The notes: generated by a model from the sequence alone, not told the origin. 9,981 nt of DNA from an uncultured Alphaproteobacteria bacterium (GCA_946480475.1 CAMLJM010000050.1:1-9981); one strand, 5' to 3'; positions 1 through 6,236 are shown, numbered from the stretch's first letter. Program-made: numbers and translations.

Positions 1-266
1 CGCCGTGCCAGATTTGTAATGGCAGAGATTTCGCGCTGGAAGCCGTTATCGGGAAGGCCTTCTATATAGCCATCTTTGATTTTCAGGCTGCCATCTTCGC
101 GCGCGCTGATAAGAATAGCATTTTTAATGAATGAAATAAGCTTGCATATTTCCACGGGCGGAAGACTATCAGGCCCTCTTTTCTCCAAAGCGACCAGAAT
201 GCTCTCAAGGCGGGGATTCCGGGGGCCGGCAGCCGTATGGTTAAAATGCGTGTGTGAATCAGCCAT
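1..266 (-). CDS. hypothetical protein, 3'-truncated by the window edge
   Basis: An open frame of 88 codons starts at an ATG (266-264) and has no stop before the window edge, so only the N-terminal part is visible. It begins MADSHTHFNHTAAGPRNPRL. Around residues 38-58 it contains a hydrophobic, probably helical stretch (EICKLISFIKNAILISA). I recognise no domain and see no signal peptide. The ATG overlaps the stop of the upstream HExxH gene by 8 nt (ATGGCTGA). This suggests one transcript and translational coupling, and it supports this start. The Shine-Dalgarno signal is weak (GGGA about 8 nt upstream). Other open frames across the same bases run against this overlap logic and look like shadows. 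The function is unknown. Confidence 0.6.
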   Translation of the reverse strand, partial: MADSHTHFNHTAAGPRNPRLESILVALEKRGPDSLPPVEICKLISFIKNAILISAREDGSLKIKDGYIEGLPDNGFQREISAITNLAR

Positions 267-1137
267 AGGCAAGTCCCATATCTTGCGCCGGAATGTATCT
301 GAATACGGTCTGAAAAATATTCTGTGCGAAGTAACATAGTTTTTCTTCGGGTTCGGCGTAATAGAGCTTCTCAGCATAACTGAAATTGCCGGTGATTTTA
401 TATTTTTGAATGAGATCGGATTTGCTGATCTCTTCATAAAGGGGATGATTGGATCTAAGGTATCCTTCGTGCAGGCAAGCCCTCATCCCTTGCATATACA
501 TGTGTATATGCTCGTGCCAGAGCATGGCGACCGTGGCGTCAAAATTATTCAGGCTTGGCTTGTCCCGGTTAACCGATATATGCGACAGGCTAATTCCTTT
601 ATCGTCGTCCACATCCCGTTTGAAAGGCTCGTATTTAGCCACCTGCATGGCAATGCGGTCGCGGCTGGCCTCGGGGTAGGTGGCCATCGTAATGACAGGG
701 TAGTTGAGACACAGCGAGTATTGAGACTTGTTCAGTACATCCACCATATGAGTGGATAAAACTCGCAAAGCTGCCAATTTCTGTGATGCCGAGAGGCTTT
801 GCCATTCCTGACGCATCTGCATGATATCTGGATGTGTTTTAATACGGGCAGCTTCACGAGACAGGGCACCGCAATAGGTGTAAAGTCTTTCACCGTGCTG
901 GATGGAATCAAAAAGCTCGGCCATGGCGAGGATATCAGGATTATAAGTATCTTTTACACGCTGGCGGCACCCGGCTTTATCGAATATAAAACCATCATTC
1001 AATTCCGCATGCTGGATCATCTTTTGCCTTAAGCCGGCAATTTGCATGCAGGCAGCAACAGTCGGATGGGCAACAGGCTGCCTCACCTTGCCGAAATGGG
1101 CGGAAATTATAAGACCTGTACTTTCAAGCATGCGCAT
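259..1137 (-). CDS. putative zincin-like metallopeptidase (HExxH protein)
   Basis: A 292-residue protein of unrecognised family. Residues 207-212 read WHEHIH, a HExxH zinc-site motif inside a hydrophobic helix (ATVAMLWHEHIHMYMQGM). About 50 residues later comes AEPEEKLCYFAQNIF (261-275). Its E264 or E265 could supply the third zinc ligand, as in gluzincins; this is inference, and peptidase activity is not shown. The protein has no signal peptide, so it is probably cytoplasmic. The region before the motif is rich in helix-forming residues and histidines. The start at 1137 is an ATG, with a second ATG two codons later. Neither has a clear Shine-Dalgarno, and a predicted promoter places the transcript start almost on the ATG. 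The gene follows the four-paralogue array on the same strand and overlaps the next ORF by 8 nt. Confidence 0.75.
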   Translation of the reverse strand: MRMLESTGLIISAHFGKVRQPVAHPTVAACMQIAGLRQKMIQHAELNDGFIFDKAGCRQRVKDTYNPDILAMAELFDSIQHGERLYTYCGALSREAARIKTHPDIMQMRQEWQSLSASQKLAALRVLSTHMVDVLNKSQYSLCLNYPVITMATYPEASRDRIAMQVAKYEPFKRDVDDDKGISLSHISVNRDKPSLNNFDATVAMLWHEHIHMYMQGMRACLHEGYLRSNHPLYEEISKSDLIQKYKITGNFSYAEKLYYAEPEEKLCYFAQNIFQTVFRYIPAQDMGLAYG

Positions 1138-1142
1138 GCAAT

Positions 1143-1171
1143 TTTATATCACGACAGTAAATATTATGCAA
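1143..1171 (-). promoter_or_regulatory. predicted sigma70-type promoter for the HExxH gene
   Basis: On the minus strand, TTGCAT (1171-1166) and TATAAA (1148-1143) are separated by exactly 17 nt. The predicted transcript start (about 1136-1138) falls on the ATG at 1137. The mRNA could be leaderless, which fits the missing ribosome binding site. The region is AT-rich, so chance similarity remains possible. Confidence 0.45.
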
Positions 1172-1198
1172 AATAAAAATACTGTTTATTTTCAGTAT
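1171..1198 (-). terminator. weak intrinsic terminator after the paralogue array
   Basis: On the minus strand, ATACTG (1198-1193) pairs with CAGTAT (1184-1179) across an 8-nt loop, followed by TTTTATTTT. The 6-bp stem is AT-rich, so it may be only partly effective. It lies just after the stop of the last paralogue (1200) and touches the -35 box of the next promoter. Confidence 0.4.
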
Positions 1199-1199
1199 A

Positions 1200-1709
1200 T
1201 TAATGCATAATCAGCTTGCCAGGGGCCATGGCTTTCACGATTTTTTCCGTGGCTTCTTCAATGGGCTCCTCAACGCCACCCTTCATCACTAACCTGTCTA
1301 TGACGCTTGTTTCCTTATCAAACAGGCCAACGCCCCAGCCTGTATCTCTCACGTCGCATATCTTTTCCAGCAGGATAAAGGCCCGTGTCAGTGTGTCTGT
1401 CGGGTCAGGCACGTTGGCATGACGCGTCAGGTTTTCGACAATACCCTTATCGACATTTACAGTCAGGAAATCAGCGCGCACGTGGTCTTCAGTCAGTTCA
1501 TCATCAAGTTCCCAGGCACTTTCGCCTTTGGGGTCAATCATGACCAGTTTACGTCCGCCTTTGAACTCGCCATGAACATAAATCGCATAATAGGTCAGCG
1601 CCATCAGCACAGCGTCATCTTGTTTAACATCAAGACGGTCTAGCAAGCCTTCGAAACTGCCGGAGGAATTTGTGATAAATTCAAAATCAACTTCTTCAAG
1701 GGTGCTCAT
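1200..1709 (-). CDS. double ribbon-helix-helix-like protein, fourth paralogue of the array
   Basis: A 169-residue acidic protein with two copies of one unit. Copy 1 (about 5-59) is a short strand (VDFEF), then helices ending ALTYYAIYVHGEFKGGRKLVMID. Copy 2 (about 79-131) is a strand (FLTVNV), a helix (GIVENLTRHANV) and a long helix (LTRAFILLEKICDVRDTG), ending in WGVGLFD. The order of strand, short helix, long helix and a final G-x-x-[LIV]-x-[LIV]-x-D matches a common family of CopG/Arc-like ribbon-helix-helix proteins; that assignment is inferred from pattern. A linker rich in D and E (ELDDELTED, 67-75) separates the copies. The C-terminal tail (145-169) is unlike the paralogues. The ATG follows AAGGAAAC about 7 nt upstream, abutting the previous stop. 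Copy 2 is closest to that of the third paralogue (shared LTRAFIL and GW-x-VG). Confidence 0.8.
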   Translation of the reverse strand: MSTLEEVDFEFITNSSGSFEGLLDRLDVKQDDAVLMALTYYAIYVHGEFKGGRKLVMIDPKGESAWELDDELTEDHVRADFLTVNVDKGIVENLTRHANVPDPTDTLTRAFILLEKICDVRDTGWGVGLFDKETSVIDRLVMKGGVEEPIEEATEKIVKAMAPGKLIMH

Positions 1710-1713
1710 TTTT

Positions 1714-1744
1714 TGTTTCCTTATTATTGAAGAGTGGTGGGGCT
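1714..1744 (-). repeat. gene-junction repeat, copy 2 (third/fourth paralogue)
   Basis: On the minus strand this covers the end of the third paralogue and the ribosome binding site of the fourth: an AGCCC-CAC-ACT core, then CAATAATAAGGAAACA. The same arrangement occurs at 2785-2762 (AGCCCACACT, GCAATAAGGAAACA), allowing small gaps. Both upstream proteins end in TLQ. Confidence 0.55.
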
Positions 1745-2200
1745 GGGCATATCCATCAGGCTAAACCGTGCGGACGGCTGATATTCTATACGAACGGCAG
1801 ATTGATCCAGAAAACCGACGCGCCATCCATATTCGACAGCTTCGGTCACCCGCTCACGAAGGATAAAAGCGCGTGTCAGCATATTCTGCGTTGCTACGAA
1901 CCCACCACGGGTGGCTAAGGCATGTGCGCGGGTCAAATCTGTCTTAAGTGTAATGATGCCCATAGGCTTGTGCATGACGGGATGTTCTTCATCATCGATC
2001 TCAATGCCGTGCTCTTGATCGGGTCGGGTCATAACCAGTTTATAGCCTGCCTCACGCGCTCTCAGATATTCTTCGTAAAAATTCAGCGTGTCGTTATAAA
2101 GATGCTGCAGGCTGGGACTGCTGGAGCGACGACGTAAATCCTCAAGGTTAGGCGAGGTCGCTGCCTTAAAAATGAAAGATATGCTGCTGACGTCAGCCAT
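1724..2200 (-). CDS. double ribbon-helix-helix-like protein, third paralogue of the array
   Basis: A 158-residue protein with two strand-helix-helix units. Copy 1 (about 5-58): strand SSISFIF, helix NLEDLRRRS, helix LQHLYNDTLNFYEEYLRARE, then AGYKLVM. Copy 2 (about 80-132): strand GIITLKT, helix RAHALATRGG, helix TQNMLTRAFILRERVTEAVE, then YGWRVGFLD. An acidic linker (EIDDEEH, 67-73) joins them. The fold is inferred to be ribbon-helix-helix-like, and no DNA target is known. Unlike most ribbon-helix-helix repressors, a single chain carries both halves. Start choice: ATG with AGGGA about 6 nt upstream. The leader (AGGGATCAGAA before ATG) resembles that of the first paralogue (AGGGACAATCAGA). 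A 67-nt gap separates it from the second paralogue, with no clear promoter or terminator. The protein ends TTLQ, like the first paralogue's PTLQ. Confidence 0.8.
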   Translation of the reverse strand: MADVSSISFIFKAATSPNLEDLRRRSSSPSLQHLYNDTLNFYEEYLRAREAGYKLVMTRPDQEHGIEIDDEEHPVMHKPMGIITLKTDLTRAHALATRGGFVATQNMLTRAFILRERVTEAVEYGWRVGFLDQSAVRIEYQPSARFSLMDMPSPTTLQ

Positions 2201-2267
2201 TTCTGATCCCTGTAATATTATTATGATTTCCCCAGAGATTAGCGTTCGCTGAAGACCGCAGCAAGGC

Positions 2268-2759
2268 CTAATTCAGCAAGGGTCCCGTGGGATATTGCGC
2301 GTTTGCGGGCATGACATCATCTTCGCGTGTTACACGGGTCCAGCTCAGACGCGGATTTTCAGGTTTTGGATCAAAAAGGGCGATACCCTTTTTTTCAAAT
2401 TTTGCCTGCGCGACCTGTTCATACATGACCAGCAAGCGTGTAAAAAAATCGCTCAGATCATCTGTACCGGCAGTGGCTTTTAAATTTTCAGCGCCTTTTG
2501 CTTCCAGGGTAAGGTCAATACTGCCCACTTCCATATGCTCTGCAGTGATGATGTCATCAATCACTTTTAGCTCATCGGTGTTATCATAAGGCGAAGAGAT
2601 CATATACATTCCCATTTCTTCGCCTTCTTTCATGATATCGTGATAGGTAAGGGCTTCGCTCACCATATCTTCCAGGTTAACCAGGCCTGCTTTTTTCATC
2701 AGGTCATTCAGGTCGCGCATCAGCACGGACCTATAGGGAAATTTAACGAGAACGTTCAT
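2268..2759 (-). CDS. double ribbon-helix-helix-like protein, second paralogue of the array
   Basis: A 163-residue member of the array. Copy 1 (about 1-56): strand NVLVKF, helix LNDLMKKAG, helix LEDMVSEALTYHDIMKEGEE, then MGMYMIS. Copy 2 (about 76-130): strand SIDLTLE, helix GAENLKATAG, helix LSDFFTRLLVMYEQVAQAK, then KKGIALFD. The linker is acidic (DELKVIDDI). It is the most diverged paralogue: the GW of the other second copies is replaced by KKG. The C-terminal tail (131-163) is proline-rich and unrelated to the others. The ATG lies 9 nt after the stop of the first paralogue, and the ribosome site AAGGAA overlaps that stop, so translation is probably coupled. The role is unknown; ribbon-helix-helix-like fold by inference. 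Confidence 0.8.
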   Translation of the reverse strand: MNVLVKFPYRSVLMRDLNDLMKKAGLVNLEDMVSEALTYHDIMKEGEEMGMYMISSPYDNTDELKVIDDIITAEHMEVGSIDLTLEAKGAENLKATAGTDDLSDFFTRLLVMYEQVAQAKFEKKGIALFDPKPENPRLSWTRVTREDDVMPANAQYPTGPLLN

Positions 2760-2761
2760 GA

Positions 2762-2785
2762 TGTTTCCTTATTGCAGTGTGGGCT
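2762..2785 (-). repeat. gene-junction repeat, copy 1 (first/second paralogue)
   Basis: On the minus strand this is AGCCCACACT then GCAATAAGGAAACA. It contains the last codons and TAA stop of the first paralogue plus the AAGGAA ribosome site of the second. It matches 1744-1714 with short gaps and suggests that a gene pair was duplicated. Confidence 0.55.
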
Positions 2786-3296
2786 TGCCGGGACCGTTCG
2801 TGGCAGGGGCTTGCATAATCTCAGGCGCATCCGTAATCCATTTTGTATGGTCGGTAATGCGGTTATAAAGACCTATATGCCATCCGGCCTCGCGCGCCTG
2901 TACAACCTGTTCAAAAAGAATAAGGCTGCGTTTCAATAATTCATCGACCGTTTCCAGACCGGCGCGTACACAGAGACTATCCAGCATATCACTTTCTATA
3001 TCCAGATTAACCTCATCAACCTGGAAATAATTCTCACCTTCTTCATCATATAAATCATAGCGATTGGGGCTGTCATAAGGTTTAGCTATCATGCTGCACA
3101 CGGGGCCGTCATGATCGGTACCGCACTCCTGTGCTTCGATAAAATGAAGATAATAGCTGACGGCCCTGTTCAGAAGCTCTTCCAGATCCTTGAGATGTGC
3201 ACGACGGATCAGGTCTTCCAGATTCTCGAATTCATCATTAGGGTCTACACCCTCCAGCCCCTCGAGGCTGGGTGTCATATACACTAGTCTGACCAT
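2769..3296 (-). CDS. double ribbon-helix-helix-like protein, first paralogue of the array
   Basis: A 175-residue strongly acidic protein, the first gene of the array. Copy 1 (about 1-72): strand MVRLVYM, an acidic insert (DPNDEFEN), helix LEDLIRRAHL, helix LEELLNRAVSYYLHFIEAQE. Copy 2 (about 92-146): strand VDEVNLDI, helix DMLDSLCVRAG, helix TVDELLKRSLILFEQVVQAR, then EAGWHIGLYN. Copy 2 is the clearest match to the CopG/Arc-like pattern, in which the first strand sits in the DNA major groove. Here that strand carries D and E, not K and R, so DNA binding is doubtful. The ATG is supported by AAGGGA about 8 nt upstream; a second in-frame ATG (codon 7) has no such support. A 98-nt gap with a candidate promoter separates it from folD. 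Confidence 0.8.
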   Translation of the reverse strand: MVRLVYMTPSLEGLEGVDPNDEFENLEDLIRRAHLKDLEELLNRAVSYYLHFIEAQECGTDHDGPVCSMIAKPYDSPNRYDLYDEEGENYFQVDEVNLDIESDMLDSLCVRAGLETVDELLKRSLILFEQVVQAREAGWHIGLYNRITDHTKWITDAPEIMQAPATNGPGKPTLQ

Positions 3297-3342
3297 TCTG
3301 ATTGTCCCTTAATCGTACCCTGTTCTGTATGGCGAGGACACG

Positions 3343-3369
3343 TTACTATGTAAACAGTCAAATTGTCAA
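3343..3369 (-). promoter_or_regulatory. candidate promoter for the paralogue array
   Basis: On the minus strand a perfect TTGACA (3369-3364) is followed after 15 nt by TAGTAA (3348-3343), in the folD-array gap and about 47 nt before the first ATG. The spacer is short and the -10 box poor. The TTTGAC motif occurs twice in a row here (TTTGACAATTTGAC). This could be an operator half-site, or chance. Confidence 0.3.
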
Positions 3370-3394
3370 AAAGCGGAAATTATAGTGAAAGCAG

Positions 3395-4237
3395 CTAGTT
3401 ATAGCGTGCAGCCTTTAATGTGTTGGCCAGCAGGCAGGCAATCGTCATCGGACCGACGCCGCCGGGCACAGGGGTAATGGCGCCAGCCACATTCAGGGCT
3501 TCGTCATAGGCAACATCGCCGACAACCTTTTTCTCGGCAATACGGTTGATACCCACATCAATCACAATCGCACCCGGTTTGATCCAGTTACCCTTGACCA
3601 TGCCGGCACGTCCCACGGCAGCGACCACTATATCCGCCTGACGGCACAGTGCGGGCAGGTCGCGCGTTTTTGAATGGCAATGTGTCACGGTGCAGTTTTC
3701 CGCCAGCAGCAGTTGCGCCATAGGCTTTCCGAACAAAAGCGAACGACCAATCACAACGGCATGAAGGCCGGTCAGATCTTTCTGGATTTCCTTGATCAGT
3801 ATCAGCGATCCTTGAGGCGTGCAGGGTACCATCCCCGGCAAACCGGCCATCAGGCGACCGGCATTCACAGGGTGTAAGCCATCGACATCCTTGTCCGGTG
3901 AAATCGCCAGCACCATCGTGTTCTCATCAAGATGCGCAGGCAACGGCAATTGCAGCAATATGCCGTGAATGGCAGGATCTTTATTCAGTTGGTCAATCAC
4001 TTTGAGAAGGTCTGCAGCGCTGACATCTGCGGGCAACCGATGCTCAGTGCTGATAATACCTGTTTTTTCACAAGCCAGTATTTTGTTGCGCACGTAAATG
4101 TGGCTGGCGGGATCATCGCCCACAAGAATGACGGCAAGCCCCACAGACTTGCCCTGCGCCTTCAGCGCCGATACATCGCTTGCAATTTGCGTTTTCAGGC
4201 GTTCAGCGACGGCCTTGCCATCAATTACCGAAGCCAT
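3395..4237 (-). CDS. folD: bifunctional methylenetetrahydrofolate dehydrogenase / methenyltetrahydrofolate cyclohydrolase
   Basis: Cytoplasmic enzyme of one-carbon metabolism. It oxidises 5,10-methylene-THF to 5,10-methenyl-THF with NADP+ and hydrolyses that to 10-formyl-THF. At 280 residues it is full length. The catalytic motif YVRNK (48-52) gives Y48 and K52. QLPLP (96-100) and [11 protein letters not shown] (115-125) line the folate site. The Rossmann nucleotide loop is GRSLLFGKP (164-172), with F where many FolDs have V. The C-terminal signature [10 protein letters not shown] is at 256-265. The ATG lies 2 nt after the yggT stop (TAAACATG), so the two genes are surely co-transcribed and probably translationally coupled. 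No terminator is obvious downstream, so read-through into the paralogue array is possible. Confidence 0.97.
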   Translation of the reverse strand: MASVIDGKAVAERLKTQIASDVSALKAQGKSVGLAVILVGDDPASHIYVRNKILACEKTGIISTEHRLPADVSAADLLKVIDQLNKDPAIHGILLQLPLPAHLDENTMVLAISPDKDVDGLHPVNAGRLMAGLPGMVPCTPQGSLILIKEIQKDLTGLHAVVIGRSLLFGKPMAQLLLAENCTVTHCHSKTRDLPALCRQADIVVAAVGRAGMVKGNWIKPGAIVIDVGINRIAEKKVVGDVAYDEALNVAGAITPVPGGVGPMTIACLLANTLKAARYN

Positions 4238-4239
4238 GT

Positions 4240-4539
4240 TTAGAACCAGTGGTACGAGCCGACGATAAAGGTGCGGGCAATTAGTTCCTGAAGGATGAAG
4301 ATGCCAAAGATCACCACGATCGGCGTGATATCGATGCCGCCAATGGGGGGAATGAATTTCCGCAGCGGTTTATAGACAGGTTCGGTCAGTTTATTGAGCA
4401 AGTTGACCAGATTTTGCGCTTGTGGATTTTTTATGTTCACAACTTCGAACGCTATTAACCAGCTGACAATAACGCTGGCGATAATAATGTAGAAGTAGAC
4501 TTGCAGAATGAAAATCAGCAATTTACCGATAGCGAACAT
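4240..4539 (-). CDS. YggT family integral membrane protein
   Basis: A 99-residue inner-membrane protein of the YggT family. One hydrophobic helix spans about residues 7-29 and ends in SWL (26-28). A polar segment follows with N-rich and [14 protein letters not shown] (52-65) motifs, then GGIDITP (67-73), then a second helix (about 73-92). This layout is the family signature. YggT proteins are linked to osmotic stress and to membrane or division functions in other bacteria; the molecular role is unsettled. The ATG has a good ribosome site (AGGGG, 4550-4546, spacing 6). From memory, many alphaproteobacteria place a small DUF167 gene between yggT and folD; here the two are directly adjacent. Confidence 0.92.
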   Translation of the reverse strand: MFAIGKLLIFILQVYFYIIIASVIVSWLIAFEVVNIKNPQAQNLVNLLNKLTEPVYKPLRKFIPPIGGIDITPIVVIFGIFILQELIARTFIVGSYHWF

Positions 4540-4579
4540 GGCGATCCCCTTGAAAAAGGTTTAAAAGCGAGGCAGGGTC

Positions 4580-4608
4580 ATCATAGCGGAAAATGGCGCT
4601 AAAAACAG
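4580..4608 (-). promoter_or_regulatory. candidate promoter for yggT-folD
   Basis: On the minus strand TATGAT (4585-4580), one mismatch from the -10 consensus, is preceded at 17 nt by a poor -35 (CTGTTT, 4608-4603). It lies in the 82-nt divergent gap that must also hold the promoter of the rightward genes. I found no convincing promoter for that side. Confidence 0.25.
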
Positions 4609-4621
4609 GAGTATTTTGGCT

Positions 4622-5398
4622 ATGGCAGGGGTTGTTATGCGAATTTTCGCTGTTGCGGTCATCGGGCTGGTTCTGGCCTGCGCGACGGGTGGCGCCTTTG
4701 CTGAAACGCATGAGGAACGCATAAGGCAAAAGAAAGCCCAGGTTTCATCACAGGTGCGTTCGGCGGCAGATGTCCGTTGCAGTGTCCCGAAGGCGCCGAC
4801 CATTCGGGTGCTGCCCAGAACAGCGGATATCAAATATGATTATTCTAAAACGTCTGCACAGTTGACTTCGCGCGGCTCCGATACTGTCAATCCCTATGCT
4901 GCTAATCTGGATACAACGACCGGGGGCCTGCGATCTGATGCTCCGCAAATCAAGAGTAACATAAGAATGGGTACAGAAAGCTATCCAACATTAAAAGTGG
5001 GGTGCATGTGGTACGATTCGGTAACGGTTGAAATTGATCTTGCGCCCACGATATACATCGCCAAGGAATACCAGAAGGAACCTTGTAAATCAGCCATCGT
5101 TGGTCACGAAATCAAGCACGTGAGCGTGGACCGTGAAGTCATGAATAAATATGCGGCTGAGATCGGCAAAGCCATTCAAACGGCTGTGAATCAGGCGGGG
5201 GCCATGGGGCCTTTCCATACAGATAAAATGTCGGAATATCAGGATACGTATATACGTCATGTGCAAAGCGCGATCGATTCCCAGGAACTATTGCTGACAA
5301 AAGAAATGCGCATGCGTCAGGGGCAGGTTGACTCGTTGCAGGAATATGAACGCGTCAGCAAAATCTGCAAAGACATTATCAGAAAGAATGATCGTTGA
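4622..5398 (+). CDS. exported zincin-like protein with HExxHxxxD motif, first of a pair
   Basis: Exported protein of unrecognised family. A signal peptide (MRIFAVAVIGLVLACATGGA, then FA-ET) is probably cut after AFA. A weak lipobox (VLAC) makes a lipoprotein possible. The mature part has HEIKH followed by VSVD, a HExxHxxxD zinc-site pattern; counted from the ATG at 4622 these are about H162, E163, H166 and D170. Four mature cysteines (about 53, 128, 155, 249) have matches in the next gene, suggesting two disulfides in the periplasm. The C-terminal third is helical. Start choice: AGGAG at 4607-4611 sits 10 nt before ATG 4622. A later ATG at 4637 has AGGGG 5 nt upstream and gives the tidiest signal peptide. 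A TTG at 4616 is also in frame. The stop overlaps the next start (TTGA). Confidence 0.82.
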   Translation: MAGVVMRIFAVAVIGLVLACATGGAFAETHEERIRQKKAQVSSQVRSAADVRCSVPKAPTIRVLPRTADIKYDYSKTSAQLTSRGSDTVNPYAANLDTTTGGLRSDAPQIKSNIRMGTESYPTLKVGCMWYDSVTVEIDLAPTIYIAKEYQKEPCKSAIVGHEIKHVSVDREVMNKYAAEIGKAIQTAVNQAGAMGPFHTDKMSEYQDTYIRHVQSAIDSQELLLTKEMRMRQGQVDSLQEYERVSKICKDIIRKNDR

Positions 5399-6108
5399 TC
5401 CGGCTACTGTTGCTTCTATGCCTTCTGGTGATCGTGTATAGGCCCGCACAGGCATCGACATGCAAGCCCGGGGATATGCCTGTCATCAACATCAATACGT
5501 CTGTGGCGGAACCTCGCTTTGATTATAAGCTGAACCAGAAAGCTCTGGAAAACTTCAAAGGCAACGCGCAGATATCGGCAGATTCCATTTATGACCTGAC
5601 GGTCAACGCCATGAGCACAGGACATATGCAGGTCAAACATGACCTGAAATATGTGACACAGACGACACCTGATAAGCAGGCATGTGTGCAGGTTTCGCAA
5701 ATCAATATAAATATCCATATCGACCCCGTCATTTATATTGCTACTGAGCTACGTAGCGAAGCGTGCGAATATAAAGAGTATCTTTTGCATGAATTGAAAC
5801 ATGTTGAGGTCGATAAATTACTGATTGAGGATTACAAGGCCGTCATACAGCGCAATATGAATTTTGCCTTCCCGGCTGCAAGCGACTATAGCGTCGGGCC
5901 TGTACCCCCCAGTCTTTCCAAAGATGCCCGCAAAAAATTATATGACAGCATTGGGGGTGCGCTGGAAGCTACGATCGGCAGCATGATGCGTGAGCGTGCG
6001 GAACGTCAACGCGCCATAGATAGCGCAGGTGAATATATGCGTTTATCATTCATATGTGGCGAGGGCGGAATGGGCGTCAAACCCGAGTTGCGTAAGACAG
6101 CCCCATAA
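5395..6108 (+). CDS. exported zincin-like protein with HExxHxxxD motif, second of a pair
   Basis: A 237-residue exported paralogue of the preceding gene. The signal peptide is MIRLLLLLCLLVIVYRPAQA, cut before STC. HELKH (132-136) followed by VEVD gives D140, the same HExxHxxxD pattern. Cysteines 23, 97, 124 and 221 match those of the neighbour, with spacings 74, 27 and 97 against 75, 27 and 94. Shared blocks include a beta-rich stretch ending IYIA and a C-terminal RQ-x-x-x-DS-x-x-EY-x-R-x-S-x-IC. Overall identity is low, so the duplication is old. The start is a TTG overlapping the TGA of the upstream gene (TTGA), a coupling arrangement; no ATG is available early in this frame. Function is unknown. 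The zinc motif suggests a periplasmic peptidase, without proof of activity. Confidence 0.82.
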   Translation: MIRLLLLLCLLVIVYRPAQASTCKPGDMPVININTSVAEPRFDYKLNQKALENFKGNAQISADSIYDLTVNAMSTGHMQVKHDLKYVTQTTPDKQACVQVSQININIHIDPVIYIATELRSEACEYKEYLLHELKHVEVDKLLIEDYKAVIQRNMNFAFPAASDYSVGPVPPSLSKDARKKLYDSIGGALEATIGSMMRERAERQRAIDSAGEYMRLSFICGEGGMGVKPELRKTAP

Positions 6109-6150
6109 TCCCCGCAGGATTCAGATTGTTCGAAGCCGGTTGAGGAGCGC

Positions 6151-6180
6151 CAAGAAAAGACCCCCGGCGCACGGGGGTCT
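6151..6180 (-). terminator. strong intrinsic terminator (minus strand)
   Basis: A perfect 9-bp GC-rich stem, AGACCCCCG (6180-6172, minus strand sense) with its complement CGGGGGTCT (6166-6158), closes a 5-nt loop and is followed by TTTCTT. The T-run exists only on the minus strand. The hairpin therefore ends the small RNA, and any read-through from the membrane-protein gene upstream, rather than the rightward exported-protein genes. Confidence 0.85.
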
Positions 6181-6236
6181 GGAGGAAATGCTGATTGCTG
6201 AAACTGTTAGGAACAACCGAAGGAGGTGAATTCCAT
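6151..6236 (-). ncRNA. candidate trans-acting small RNA with anti-Shine-Dalgarno motifs
   Basis: No protein is encoded in the gap 6109-6337, but its minus strand has the parts of a small RNA gene of about 80 nt: a promoter-like pair upstream, a 5' hairpin (GGAAT 6234-6230 pairing with GTTCC 6214-6210) and a strong terminator. The hairpin loop region carries CACCTCCTT (6228-6220), identical to the anti-Shine-Dalgarno end of 16S rRNA. A second motif, TTTCCTCC (6188-6181), is unpaired just before the terminator. Such RNAs can cover ribosome sites of mRNAs. The layout recalls the alphaproteobacterial suhB/mmgR family, whose conserved motif I remember as UUUCCUCCCU; family membership is a guess. 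Confidence 0.5.

Noticed and set aside
259..3296. Reading the ribbon-helix-helix-like genes plus the zincin as a toxin-antitoxin or phage-defence system.
   Set aside because: The proteins lack a known toxin or antitoxin domain, and four long double-unit proteins do not fit the usual small antitoxin plus toxin pair. Only proximity supports the idea.
3379..3384. A perfect TATAAT on the minus strand upstream of the paralogue array.
   Set aside because: No -35 box occurs at a workable distance upstream and there is no extended -10, so I preferred the TTGACA-based candidate just downstream. Neither is strong.
4550..4578. TTGAAA at 4550-4555 as the -35 box for the rightward exported-protein genes.
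   Set aside because: No acceptable -10 box occurs 16-18 nt downstream.
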